The notes under the pieces: model-generated
The model's input: the letters and a program-made list of their open reading frames with translations, nothing else
Told to the model about the DNA's origin: nothing
The model's database searches: none
Program-made: the position numbers and the translations under genes
Shown here: positions 1-8,537 of the stretch, one piece after another
Layout of the letters: every line of letters begins with the position of its first letter
How positions within the stretch are numbered: position 1 is the stretch's first letter
Source of the DNA: Isosphaera sp.
Lineage (GTDB): Bacteria > Planctomycetota > Planctomycetia > Gemmatales > Gemmataceae
Assembly (NCBI GenBank): GCA_013822345.1
Contig: PNKH01000033.1
Span: forward strand, 1 to 64,000
DNA: 64,000 nucleotides
Direction of reading: 5' to 3'

Positions 1-2
1 GC

Positions 3-120
3 TAACCACAGAGGACACAGGGGACACAGAGGAAGAAGGCAGAGAGGATGCAGGGTTTGAAGAACTGCCCTGTCTCGGTCTTCTTGTTTTCCTCTGTGCC
101 CCCTGTGTCCTCTGTGGTTA
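3..120. repeat. Inverted repeat, family J (TAACCACAGAGG)
   Basis: Arms of 32 bp (3-34 and 89-120) match at 31 positions and flank a loop of about 54 bp. The outer three bases of the right arm, read on the minus strand, are TAA and form the stop codon of the MATE gene. Transcripts would fold into a long hairpin, so it may act as a 3' end stabiliser or terminator. Confidence 0.9.
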
Positions 121-1719
121 GTTCTTCTCCTCCGCGACGCCGGGTTCGATCACCCGCATGGTCTTCCACCGGCCGCCGCGGAACCGGTACCAGAAGCAGG
201 CCGCCATCCCCAGGATGTGAGCCGTCGCGAACACCCAGCACAGGTACACGTTCCCGCCGAGCCACACCGTCAGGGCGGTCGGGATCACCATCAGCGGCCA
301 CGCCAGGGCGAACGTCAGCTTGGTGACATACTTCGTGTCCCCGGCCCCGCGCAGGGCGAACGCGAACGACAGGTTCACCGCGTCGGCGAGCGAGAAGAAC
401 GCGACGAACAGCATCAGCGTCGGGACCACCGCCGCGATCGCCGCGAACTCCTCCGCCTTCGCCGGGTCGTCCGGCCGGAACGGCTCGATCAGCAGCGTCG
501 GGATGGCGACGTAGGCGAGGGCCACGAGACACATGTACCCGAACGACCACTTCAGGCCGGTGTAGGTGCTCTTCTCGGCCAGGTCCGGGCGGTTCTCCCC
601 GAGCCGCTGCCCGACGAGAATGCAGATCGCCTGGCCGAGGCCCATCATCGGCAGGAACGCGATCATGTTCAGCCGGACGGTCAGGGTGGTCGCCCCGGCC
701 GCCGCGACGCCGAGTTGCACCACCAGCTGCGTGAACAGGTGGAAGACGAGCACGTCGAGGAACACCTGCACCCCGGCCGGGCCGCCGAACGTCATCAGCC
801 GGCGGAACAGCTCCCGCTCCGGCCGCCACGCGGCGGTGTTGAACTCCGCCCGGTAGCGCCGCCGGAGCATCAGCCCGAGCGCGAGCAGCGCCGCCGCCCA
901 CGACCCGGCGACCGTCGCCCACCCCGCCCCCTCGATCCCGAGCGCCGGCATCCCGGGGACGCCGGGGATCCCGTACTTCGCCACCCCCGCCTCGCCGAAG
1001 ATCAGGACGCACGCCAGGCCGATGTTCACCACCGTCCCGAACGCCTCGACCCCGAGCACCGTCCACGTGTTCCCACGGCCGGAGAAGAACCCGTTCGCGG
1101 CGGCCATCACGAGCATCGGCAGTGCCGCGAAGCTGAGGCAGCGGAGGTAGGTGACTTCCAGTGGGGCGAGTTCGGCCGGCGGGGAGCCGAGCGAGATGAG
1201 CCACGGGGCGAGCGGGAAGACGACGAGGAAGACCAGGCCCGCGATGGCGGCGAAGTGGATCCCCTGCCAGACCGCGACGCCGACCCGGTGCGGGCGGTTG
1301 GCCCCGGTGTACTGGGCGACGAACGTGGACGTGTACCCGGCGGTCACCTGGAGGATGCCGAAGAACAGCCAGTACCACATGACCGCCGGGAACGACGCGG
1401 TCATCTCGAGCGGGTCGTGCAGCGACAGGAGCACGGTGTCGACGAACACCTGGACCGTCATGAAGCTCTGGCTGACGACCAGCGGCAGGGCGAGCTTGAG
1501 CAGCTCCTTCGACCCGCCGGCCCCGGGCGCCGCGGGCGGGGGCGGGGCGGCCGGGTCGGCGGGGTCCGGGCCTGGCGGCAGGGCGTGCCACTCGGCCGAC
1601 CCGGCGCCGGCCGCCTCGGCGGCCCCGACCGGCTCGGCGTACGGGCCGGCGGGCATGCCGTGGTCCGGCTCCGGGAGCGTGGTCGGGTCGGCCGCCCCCG
1701 CCTTCGACTCATCACTCAT
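118..1719 (-). CDS. MATE family efflux transporter
   Basis: A 533-residue multidrug/toxin extrusion (MATE) membrane transporter, expected to export cationic compounds using a sodium or proton gradient. Residues 1-70 are a Pro/Ala-rich hydrophilic extension; about 12 hydrophobic segments follow, starting near residue 72 (KLALPLVVSQSFMTVQVFVD). The family is normally 440-480 residues, so the N-terminal extension explains the extra length. The ATG at 1719 lies in a short tandem repeat (ATGAGTGATGAGT) and the TAA stop is the terminal triplet of the 3-120 palindrome. It lies 13 bp downstream of the DUF1080 gene on the same strand and could be cotranscribed. Substrate unknown. Confidence 0.9.
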   Translation of the reverse strand: MSDESKAGAADPTTLPEPDHGMPAGPYAEPVGAAEAAGAGSAEWHALPPGPDPADPAAPPPPAAPGAGGSKELLKLALPLVVSQSFMTVQVFVDTVLLSLHDPLEMTASFPAVMWYWLFFGILQVTAGYTSTFVAQYTGANRPHRVGVAVWQGIHFAAIAGLVFLVVFPLAPWLISLGSPPAELAPLEVTYLRCLSFAALPMLVMAAANGFFSGRGNTWTVLGVEAFGTVVNIGLACVLIFGEAGVAKYGIPGVPGMPALGIEGAGWATVAGSWAAALLALGLMLRRRYRAEFNTAAWRPERELFRRLMTFGGPAGVQVFLDVLVFHLFTQLVVQLGVAAAGATTLTVRLNMIAFLPMMGLGQAICILVGQRLGENRPDLAEKSTYTGLKWSFGYMCLVALAYVAIPTLLIEPFRPDDPAKAEEFAAIAAVVPTLMLFVAFFSLADAVNLSFAFALRGAGDTKYVTKLTFALAWPLMVIPTALTVWLGGNVYLCWVFATAHILGMAACFWYRFRGGRWKTMRVIEPGVAEEKN

Positions 1720-1738
1720 TACTCATCACTCATTACTT
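1707..1738. repeat. Short tandem repeat, family T (ATGAGTGATGAGTA)
   Basis: On the minus strand a unit of the form AATGAGTGATGAGT is repeated about twice. It contains the TAA stop of the upstream DUF1080 gene (1733-1735) and the ATG start of the downstream MATE gene (1717-1719), so it forms the whole junction between the two genes. Confidence 0.8.
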
Positions 1739-2458
1739 GGAAGTGGGGAGGAGCCAGACGTTCCGGTACTGGACCGGGTGGCCGTGGTCCTGGAGGAGGA
1801 TCGGGCCGGGCTTGGACGGGTCCCCGCCCATCCCGGCCCGGGTGTTGTCCGTCGTGATCTCCGCGTTCTCGTGGACGAGAACCCCGTTATGACGCACCGT
1901 CATCCGGGCGGGTTCGGTCTTCTTCCCGTTTTCGAACCTCGGCGCCTTGAACTCGATGTCGAACGTCTGCCACACGGTCGGGGCCTTGCACGCGTTCACC
2001 TTCGGCGGGTGGATGTCGTAGATGGCGGCGCAGTCGTTCTTCCCGCTCTTCAGCCCGTAGCTGTCGAGGACTTGTACCTCGTACCGGCCCTGGACGTACA
2101 CCCCGGAGTTGCCGCGCCCCTGCCCCGCCCCGGCCGGCTCGTACGGCACCCGGAACTCGACGTGCAGGGTGAAGTCCCCGCCGAACGCGTCCTTGGTGAT
2201 GATGTCGCCGTGGCCCTTCACGCCCTCCATCGCCCCGTCCTTCAGCGTCCACTTCACCTCGTCCTTGCCGTTCTTCTTCGCCCACTTCGAGAAGTCCTTG
2301 CCGTCGAACAGGACCACCGCCCCCAGCGGCGGCTTGACCGACTCGGCGTCCTTCAGGTCCTCGGGCTTGGCGATCTTGAGCTTGTCGTCGAGCTTCCACG
2401 GGTCGTCGGCGGCGACGGCGGCGGACGCGAACAGGACGGCGGCGAGAGAGAGGCGCAT
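1733..2458 (-). CDS. Secreted DUF1080 protein (3-keto-disaccharide hydrolase-like)
   Basis: A 241-residue exported protein with a signal peptide at residues 1-17 (ends AVAADD). The DUF1080 domain runs from about residue 45, with LFDGKDFSKW near 50-59 and the motif GNSGVYVQGRYEVQVLD near 117-131 that is typical of the family. DUF1080 proteins have a concanavalin-like fold, and characterised members act on 3-keto-glycosides made by Gfo/Idh/MocA-type oxidoreductases. Two such Tat-exported oxidoreductases are in this window but not adjacent. The gene is divergent from the c-heme gene at 2607. The substrate is inferred from the family only. Confidence 0.88.
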   Translation of the reverse strand: MRLSLAAVLFASAAVAADDPWKLDDKLKIAKPEDLKDAESVKPPLGAVVLFDGKDFSKWAKKNGKDEVKWTLKDGAMEGVKGHGDIITKDAFGGDFTLHVEFRVPYEPAGAGQGRGNSGVYVQGRYEVQVLDSYGLKSGKNDCAAIYDIHPPKVNACKAPTVWQTFDIEFKAPRFENGKKTEPARMTVRHNGVLVHENAEITTDNTRAGMGGDPSKPGPILLQDHGHPVQYRNVWLLPTSK

Positions 2459-2492
2459 GGGAGGGCTCCGGGGGTGGGATGCGGACGCGGAG

Positions 2493-2498
2493 ATTGTA
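2493..2498 (-). promoter_or_regulatory. -10-like TACAAT for the DUF1080 gene
   Basis: TACAAT on the minus strand lies 35 bp upstream of the ATG at 2458 in otherwise very GC-rich DNA. No clear -35 box is seen. Confidence 0.45.
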
Positions 2499-2576
2499 TC
2501 GGCGGGCCGGGAACGTCAGCGGCCGGAGGACCGTGGCCGAAACCCCCGGTCGCCGGCGCACCCGGCCCGCCGGAGG

Positions 2577-2582
2577 TATACT
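2577..2582 (+). promoter_or_regulatory. -10-like TATACT for the c-heme gene
   Basis: TATACT in the context GGTATACTGG lies 24 bp upstream of the ATG at 2607. With the minus-strand TACAAT at 2493 it forms a divergent promoter region of about 150 bp. Confidence 0.45.
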
Positions 2583-2606
2583 GGCCTCAGCCCGCCGGAG
2601 ACCCAT

Positions 2607-5450
2607 ATGTTCCGTCTCGCGCTGCTCGCCGCCATCTCGGTTGCCGCACCGGCCGCCGCCCAGACCCACGACGTGGGGCTGAACGGCCACGTCTTCACCC
2701 TGCCGAAGGGGTTCACGATCGAGCTGGCCGCGGGCGCCGACCTCGCCCCCCGGCCGGTCGCCGCCGCGTTCGACGAGAAGGGCCGGCTGTACGTCACCGA
2801 CTCGTCCGGGTCGAACGAGAAGGTGCAGGAGCAGCTGGCGAAGAAGCCGCACCGGGTGCTCCGGCTGGAGGACACGAACGGGGACGGCACGTTCGACCGG
2901 CAGACGGTGTTCGTGAGGAACGTGATGATGCCGCAGGGGGCGATGTGGCTCGGCGGGTCGCTGTACGTCGCCGCCCCGCCGCACATCCTGAAGTTCACCG
3001 ACACCGACGACGACGGCGTCGCGGACAAGGAGGAGGTCTGGTTCGACGGGAAGACGCTGACCGGCTGCGCGAACGACCTGCACGGCCCGTACCCGGGGCC
3101 GGACGGCATGATCTACTGGACGAAGGGGGCGTTCGCCGAGCAGACGTACACGGTCAACGGGAAGAAGTTCACCACCCGGGCGGCGCACATCTTCCGGGCG
3201 ACGCCGGACGGCAAGAACCTCGAGCCGGTGATGACCGGCGGGATGGACAACCCGGTCGACCTGGTGTTCACCCCGTCCGGCGACATCATCTTCAGCACGA
3301 CCTTCTTCCAGCACCCGGCCGGCGGCCGGCGCGACGGCCTCATCCACGCGGTCTACGGCGGCGTCTACGGGAAGGATCACCCGCCGGCCCGGGAGCACCC
3401 GCTGACCGGGCCGGACCTGCTGCCGCCGCTGACGCACCTCGGGCCGGCGGCGCCGTGCGGGCTGCACCGGTACGAGTCCGACCAGTTCGGCAAGGAGTAC
3501 GCGGACAACCTGTTCTGCAGCCAGTTCAACCTGCGGAAGGTGAGCCGGCACGTCCTCGTCCCGAAGGGGTCGACGTACGAGACCCGGGACTCGGACTTCG
3601 TCGTGTCGGACAACCTCGACTTCCACCCGACGGACGTGATCGAGGACGCCGACGGGAGCCTGCTGATCGTGGACACCGGCGGGTGGTACAAGCTCTGCTG
3701 CCCGACGTCGCAGCTGGTGAAGCCGGACGTGACCGGGGCGATCTACCGCGTCCGGCGGGACGGGGCCCACAAGGTGCGGGCGAAGCCGAAGGCGCCGGCG
3801 CTGCCGCCGCTGCGCGAGGTCGCCCTGAAGCGGGACCCGAAGGGCCTGGCCGCGGCCGCCGCCGCCCTCCGCGGTGCGGACCCGCACGCCCGCCGGCTCG
3901 CCGCCGAGGCACTCGGGCGGGTCGGTGACCCGAAGGCGGTGCCCGCCCTCCTCGACGCCCTCGCGGACGTGACGAACGACCGGTTCCTCGACCACGCCCT
4001 GACGTACGCCCTGATCGAGATCGGCGACCCGGCGGGGACGCGCGCCGGGCTGACCCGGCCGACGCTGCGGGTGCGGGCGGCGTGCCTGGCCGCCCTCGAC
4101 CAGATGCCCGACGGCAAGCTCACCCCCGACGACGTGCTCCCGCACCTCCACGAGGCGAACGCCGCCCTCCGTGAGACGGCGTGGTGGGTCGCCGGCCGGC
4201 ACCCGGAGTGGGGCGACCACCTCGCCGGGTACTTCAAGGAGCGGCTCGGGCGGGCCGGGAAGATGACGCCGGAGCAGCGCGACGACCTCGCCGACCGGCT
4301 CGTCAAGTTCGTCCGGGCCGAGGCGGTGCAGAAGGTGGTCGCCGACGCGGTCGCCGACCCGGCGGCGGCCGCGGTCGCCCTGCGGGTGATGGCCCGGTCC
4401 GGGCTGAAGGCGATGCCGACGGCGTGGCGGGCCGGGCTGCTCGCGGCCGCCCCCGACCTCGCCGACCGCGACGCGTACCGGGCCGCCCTCGCCGTGTACC
4501 GGGCGGTGCCGGCGCCGGAGAAGGACTTCGACGACTTCGTCGCCGCCGCCCCGCGGGCGAAGCTCTGGCCGGCCGGGGTGGTGCCGGACGAGTTCAAGCT
4601 CGCCACCCTCGCGGCCCGGCCGGCCGCCCGCCCGCTGTCCGCCGAGTCGGTCGGGTACCTGCTCGGCAAGCTCCGCCGCGACGAGGACGCCGCCGACCGG
4701 GCGGCCGCCGCCGACGCCCTGTCCCGCGCCGCCCTCGCCGCCGACCAACTCACCGCGCTCGCCGCCGCCCTGAAGACGGCCAACCCGCTCGAGCTGCCGA
4801 AGCTCGTCGCGGTGTTCGCCCAGTCCGCGGACGAGGCGGTCGGCCTGGCGCTGGTGGCGGCGCTGCGCGACCCGGCGGTGCGGCCGCAGGTCCGGGCCGA
4901 GATGGCGAAGCCGGTCCTGGACAAGTACCCGAAGGCGGTGCGGGCCGAGGCCGAGAAGCTGTACGCCGACCTGGCCGAGGCGCGGAAAGACGAGCGGGCG
5001 AAGTTGGAAAAGGTGCTCGCCGACCTGAAGCCGGGCGACGTGCGGCGCGGGCAGGTGGTGTTCAACTCGACGAAGGCGAGCTGCGTGGCGTGCCACAAGG
5101 TCGGGTACGTCGGCGGGACGGCCGGCCCGGACCTGACGAAGATCGGCGGGGTGCGGACCGAGCGCGACCTGCTGGAGGCGATCCTGTACCCGAGCGCGAG
5201 CTTCGTCCGGAGCTACGAGCCGGTGCGGGTGGTGACCACCGACGACCGGGTGCTGAACGGCGTCCTGAAGTCGGAGTCGGCGGACGAGGTGGTGATCGCC
5301 GTGGCGGCCGACCGGGACGAGCGCGTCCCCCGCGCCGACATCGCGAGCATGGCCCCGAGCGCCGTGTCGCTGATGCCCGGCGGGTTGGACCAGCAGTTGA
5401 CGCCGCAGGAACTGGCCGACCTACTGGCGTTCCTGAAGGCGTGTAAATAG
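2607..5450 (+). CDS. PVC-type c-heme protein with propeller and HEAT-like repeats
   Basis: A 947-residue periplasmic protein. A signal peptide covers about residues 1-20 (ends APAAAQ). Residues 25-400 form the membrane-bound dehydrogenase-like propeller (FTLPKGFTIELAAGADLA; LHGPYPGPDGMIYWTKGAF). An alanine-rich HEAT-like region follows, and the C-terminal cytochrome c-type domain carries one heme-binding CVACH at about 826-830 and then GGTAGPDLTKIGG. This layout is the planctomycete family with TIGR02604/TIGR02603-type domains, assumed to oxidise sugars or sugar acids in the periplasm. The ATG at 2607 was chosen because it starts the signal peptide; the frame is open further upstream but antisense to the DUF1080 gene. 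Confidence 0.9.
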   Translation: MFRLALLAAISVAAPAAAQTHDVGLNGHVFTLPKGFTIELAAGADLAPRPVAAAFDEKGRLYVTDSSGSNEKVQEQLAKKPHRVLRLEDTNGDGTFDRQTVFVRNVMMPQGAMWLGGSLYVAAPPHILKFTDTDDDGVADKEEVWFDGKTLTGCANDLHGPYPGPDGMIYWTKGAFAEQTYTVNGKKFTTRAAHIFRATPDGKNLEPVMTGGMDNPVDLVFTPSGDIIFSTTFFQHPAGGRRDGLIHAVYGGVYGKDHPPAREHPLTGPDLLPPLTHLGPAAPCGLHRYESDQFGKEYADNLFCSQFNLRKVSRHVLVPKGSTYETRDSDFVVSDNLDFHPTDVIEDADGSLLIVDTGGWYKLCCPTSQLVKPDVTGAIYRVRRDGAHKVRAKPKAPALPPLREVALKRDPKGLAAAAAALRGADPHARRLAAEALGRVGDPKAVPALLDALADVTNDRFLDHALTYALIEIGDPAGTRAGLTRPTLRVRAACLAALDQMPDGKLTPDDVLPHLHEANAALRETAWWVAGRHPEWGDHLAGYFKERLGRAGKMTPEQRDDLADRLVKFVRAEAVQKVVADAVADPAAAAVALRVMARSGLKAMPTAWRAGLLAAAPDLADRDAYRAALAVYRAVPAPEKDFDDFVAAAPRAKLWPAGVVPDEFKLATLAARPAARPLSAESVGYLLGKLRRDEDAADRAAAADALSRAALAADQLTALAAALKTANPLELPKLVAVFAQSADEAVGLALVAALRDPAVRPQVRAEMAKPVLDKYPKAVRAEAEKLYADLAEARKDERAKLEKVLADLKPGDVRRGQVVFNSTKASCVACHKVGYVGGTAGPDLTKIGGVRTERDLLEAILYPSASFVRSYEPVRVVTTDDRVLNGVLKSESADEVVIAVAADRDERVPRADIASMAPSAVSLMPGGLDQQLTPQELADLLAFLKACK

Positions 5451-5452
5451 TG

Positions 5453-5658
5453 CCGGGCGAACCCGGAGCGTGAGCGACGGGGTGTCGTGCCAGCGCCCGA
5501 CTAGCAACCCAGGCCGGTGGCCGGGGCGGAGGGAGGTCGCCCCTTCGGGGCTTGCTGAGGGAGGGCCGAAGGCCCGCCCTCCCTCAGCCCAGGCCACCGG
5601 CCTGGGGTCTTGCGCCGAGGCAACCCTACCCCTTCGCTCACGCTCCGGGTTCGCCCGG
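5453..5658. repeat. Nested inverted repeat, family E (CCGGGCGAACCCGGAGCGTG)
   Basis: Outer arms at 5453-5482 and 5629-5658 match 29 of 30 bases. An inner pair of arms, around GGCCGGTGGCCGGGGCGGAG and its complement near 5580-5602, makes it a double hairpin. It starts 2 bp after the stop of the c-heme gene. A 33-base half copy recurs at 37248-37280. Confidence 0.85.
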
Positions 5659-5672
5659 ACACTTCCGCCGCG

Positions 5673-5678
5673 TAAAAT
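5673..5678 (+). promoter_or_regulatory. -10-like TAAAAT for the propeller gene
   Basis: TAAAAT followed by GGGG, directly after the palindrome and 54 bp before the ATG at 5733. Confidence 0.35.
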
Positions 5679-5732
5679 GGGGGCGTTCACCTCGTCACGG
5701 CTCCCCTTCCACTTCCCCGTCCGGAGTCCGTC

Positions 5733-7079
5733 GTGAAGCTCGACCCCCTCAAGCGCGGCCACATGCCCGACCTCGCCCCGGCCGAGGCGTTCGCCCCCGC
5801 CGGCACCCACGTCCGCGGGTGGAAGGTCAAGATCCCCGGCGGCCGGCCGCTCGCCACCCCGGCGGTCGAGAACGGGAACGTCTACCTCGGCGGCGGGTTC
5901 GGGAGCTACGAGTTCTACGCCTTCCGGGCCGACACCGGCGACCTCGCCTGGCGGTACCAGACGGAGGACGACGGGCCGACCGCGGCCGTCGTCGCCGACG
6001 GCCGCGTCGTGTTCAACACCGAGAGCTGCGAGCTGGAGGTGCTGACCGAGGCCGGCGAGCGGGTGTGGAAGCTGTGGCTCGGCGACCCGCTGCTGAGCAT
6101 GCCGGCGGTCGCCGACGGCCGCGTCTTCATCGCCTTCCCGGACTCGCGCGGCGACCGCCGGCACTACCTCGCGGCGTTCGACCTGCACGCCGGCCGGGAG
6201 CTGTGGCGGCAGCCGATCGCCGGCGAACTCATCACCTGCCCGGTGCTCGCCGACGGGCACGTCTACGCCACCTGCCTGGACGGCACGATGGGGTGCTTCG
6301 ACCAGGCCACCGGCGCCCCGCTCTGGACCGAGCAGAAGAACGCCACCTCGAGCCCGTCGGTGTGGAACGGGCGGTGCTACTTCAGCGAGCGGACGGAGGA
6401 GGAGCGGCGGACCGGGGCGGGGGTCGAGACGCAGCGGCGGGAGCGGCTGTCGCGGAAGCTGTCCGGGATGGGGACGCCGACCGAGTCGTACCTCAACACC
6501 ACCTGCGACGCCGACTACCTCGACCACGCGAAGCGGGCCGCCGGGTCGGCGGCGTACCGGGCGCACGAGATGCACGACGCGGCCGTCGGGTTCGCGGGGT
6601 TCAAGGGGGACATGAAGGAGTACCAGTCGGCGGCCAACCTGGGGACCGGGCACGTGTCGGGGGTGTGGGCGTACCAGGGGTCGAAGCCGTTCCTGGCCGG
6701 CGGGCGGATGTACACCGGGCACGGGGCGTCGGTCCACTGCGTCGAGCCGGAGTCGCACGAGGTGCTGTGGAAGAAGCCGGTGCGGAAGGAGGAGGGCCAG
6801 GTGCTGGACGCCGCCACCACCCCGCCGGCGGTGGTGAACGGGAAGCTGTTCCTCGGGACGTCCGACGGCCGGCTCCTGTGCCTGAGCGCCGCGACCGGGG
6901 ACGAACTGTGGGCGGTGACCCTGGGCGAGCCGGTGCTGTTCCAGCCGGCGGTGGTCGGCGGGCGGGTGTTCGTCGGGACCGGCGGCGGGACGCTGTTCGG
7001 GCTGGAGACCGGGGACCCGGCCGACGACGGGTGGCGGATGTGGGGCGCCACCCCGGCCCACAACGGCCGGCCGGAGTAA
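5733..7079 (+). CDS. PQQ-like beta-propeller repeat protein
   Basis: A 448-residue protein of repeated PQQ-type blades. Recognisable blade ends are DTGDLAWRYQ, DLHAGRELWRQP, DQATGAPLWTEQ, SHEVLWKKPV and AATGDELWAV, each spaced 40-60 residues with the preceding VVNGKLFLGTSDGRLLCL pattern. No signal peptide is visible, unlike the second propeller gene at 26537-27769, so it may be cytoplasmic. There are no enzyme-specific catalytic residues to support an alcohol-dehydrogenase call; a scaffold or BamB-like binding role is equally possible. Confidence 0.82.
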   Translation: MKLDPLKRGHMPDLAPAEAFAPAGTHVRGWKVKIPGGRPLATPAVENGNVYLGGGFGSYEFYAFRADTGDLAWRYQTEDDGPTAAVVADGRVVFNTESCELEVLTEAGERVWKLWLGDPLLSMPAVADGRVFIAFPDSRGDRRHYLAAFDLHAGRELWRQPIAGELITCPVLADGHVYATCLDGTMGCFDQATGAPLWTEQKNATSSPSVWNGRCYFSERTEEERRTGAGVETQRRERLSRKLSGMGTPTESYLNTTCDADYLDHAKRAAGSAAYRAHEMHDAAVGFAGFKGDMKEYQSAANLGTGHVSGVWAYQGSKPFLAGGRMYTGHGASVHCVEPESHEVLWKKPVRKEEGQVLDAATTPPAVVNGKLFLGTSDGRLLCLSAATGDELWAVTLGEPVLFQPAVVGGRVFVGTGGGTLFGLETGDPADDGWRMWGATPAHNGRPE

Positions 7080-7086
7080 AGGCGGG

Positions 7087-7205
7087 AAGCGATCGCACGC
7101 GGATGAAGGGGATGAAAGGCAGGATCAAGAGGATCAGACCGAAGCCTGATTTCGTCCGATCCTCTGCATCCGGTTGTCATCCTCTTCATCCGCGTGCGAT
7201 CGCTT
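7087..7205. repeat. Inverted repeat, family K (AAGCGATCGCACGCGGATGA)
   Basis: The left arm starts at 7087 and the right arm ends at 7205, with near-identical outer 20 bp and looser inner arms rich in GGATGAAG/CTTCATCC. It separates two convergent genes. The right arm encodes the last residues and the TGA stop of the MFS gene. Confidence 0.85.
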
Positions 7206-8514
7206 CGTTCGGCCGCCACAGCAGCAATAGCGCGACCAGGCCGGCCAGCGGCGCGAGGCCGGCGAGGACGAACCCGACGTCGTAGCTGCCGGCCGGGTCG
7301 TACTTGCTCACCGCGTCGATGTGCCGGCCCATCGCCTTCTGCACCGCCCCGACCACGAACCAGCCCGCCGCCGCGAGGATTCCCGACAGGAACGCCATGT
7401 GCCGGCCGGGGAGTTCCTGCGCCAGCGCGTAGTAGCACGGGTGGAGGCCGAGGATGCCGGCCCCGGCGAGGACGATGCACCCGACCCCGAGCCACCCCCC
7501 GCCGACGACCGGGGCCAGCCCCGCGGCCGCCGTGATCAGCGCGAAGACGGTGTAGCCCGTGACGCGGGCCGAGTGCACCGTGCGCCCGCCGGCGACCAGC
7601 CACCGCACCAGCACCCCGAACGCGAAGCACCCGAGTTCCGCCGAGATGTAGTAGAGCGGGACGATCAGGTCGGCGGCGTCGTCCGAGAACCCCTGCGATT
7701 TCTTCAGGTACCGCGGGAACCACTCGCGGATGAACTGCCAGCTCACGCTGATCCCGAGGATGATGACGAACAGGGTGAGGTAGACGCGGACGAACGGCCC
7801 CCACCGGAACCCCGGGCGGGGTGGCAGGAAGTCGTCCTCGTCGGCCGGCGGCGCCGGGGGGTGGTCGAGGTCGCCGCGGCGGACCAGCGCCAGCCACACC
7901 GGCACCCACAGCAGCCCGGCCGCGCCGATCGTCCAGAACACCACCTCCCACCCGCCGCCGAGCTTCCGCACCACCAGGACGTAGACCGGCACCAGGACGG
8001 CGCCGAGCGACGCCCCACTCTGGAGGAGGCCGTTGCCGAGCGGCCGGTCCTTCGCGGTGAGGATCTGCCGGGCGGTCAGGAGCGCGCACGGCCAGTGCCC
8101 GGCCTCGAAGAAGCCGAGGACCGTGCGGCACAGGAGGAGCCAGTAGAACGGCCCGCTCCCCGGCTCACCGTCCCGCTCGAAGTGCGTCGTCACCCCGGGG
8201 TTCGCGAGCAGCGGGGTGGCCAGCCCGGCGGCCGACCAGCCCACGAGGACGACCGGGTACAGGAGCCGGGGGCCGGTGCGGTCGGCGACGAACCCGAAGA
8301 AGACCGACCCGACGGCGAACGCCAGGGCGAAGTTGCCGGCCACCTCGCCGTACCGGGCGTCGGTCAGCCCGTACGGCCCCTCCAACTCGGTGCCGATCTG
8401 CGGGAGGACCTGGCGGTCCATGTAGTTCAGCAGGGTGGCGAGCATCAGCACGCCGCAGACCCACCACCGCCAGGGGGACTGCGGGTCGCGGGGGGTGAGG
8501 GGCGGGTGGGTCAC
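7186..8514 (-). CDS. MFS transporter (anion:cation symporter-like)
   Basis: A 442-residue major facilitator with about 12 hydrophobic segments. LLNYMDRQVLPQI near the first helix is typical of the sugar-acid/organic-anion symporter branch (ACS family), whose members import hexuronates and related acids. The GTG start at 8514 gives a short N-terminus before the first helix; an ORF extension upstream overlaps the creatininase gene and is not supported. It lies 23 bp downstream of that gene on the same strand and is probably cotranscribed, suggesting uptake of the hydrolase's substrate or a related compound. The C-terminal residues EAIARG and the stop are encoded by a palindromic repeat arm. Confidence 0.87.
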   Translation of the reverse strand: MTHPPLTPRDPQSPWRWWVCGVLMLATLLNYMDRQVLPQIGTELEGPYGLTDARYGEVAGNFALAFAVGSVFFGFVADRTGPRLLYPVVLVGWSAAGLATPLLANPGVTTHFERDGEPGSGPFYWLLLCRTVLGFFEAGHWPCALLTARQILTAKDRPLGNGLLQSGASLGAVLVPVYVLVVRKLGGGWEVVFWTIGAAGLLWVPVWLALVRRGDLDHPPAPPADEDDFLPPRPGFRWGPFVRVYLTLFVIILGISVSWQFIREWFPRYLKKSQGFSDDAADLIVPLYYISAELGCFAFGVLVRWLVAGGRTVHSARVTGYTVFALITAAAGLAPVVGGGWLGVGCIVLAGAGILGLHPCYYALAQELPGRHMAFLSGILAAAGWFVVGAVQKAMGRHIDAVSKYDPAGSYDVGFVLAGLAPLAGLVALLLLWRPNEAIARG

Positions 8515-8537
8515 GGGTGGGGTCGCCTTCCGTCGGG

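Noticed and set aside
217-1857. Long plus-strand ORF (546 codons) opposite the MATE gene
   Set aside because: It is an antisense shadow of high-GC coding sequence, is Arg/Asp/His-rich with no domain, and the minus-strand MATE protein is clearly real.
1887-5096. Minus-strand ORF of 1069 codons
   Set aside because: Opposite the c-heme protein and DUF1080 genes in frames with no motif; composition (Arg/Pro/Gly/Val) is typical of antisense GC-rich DNA.
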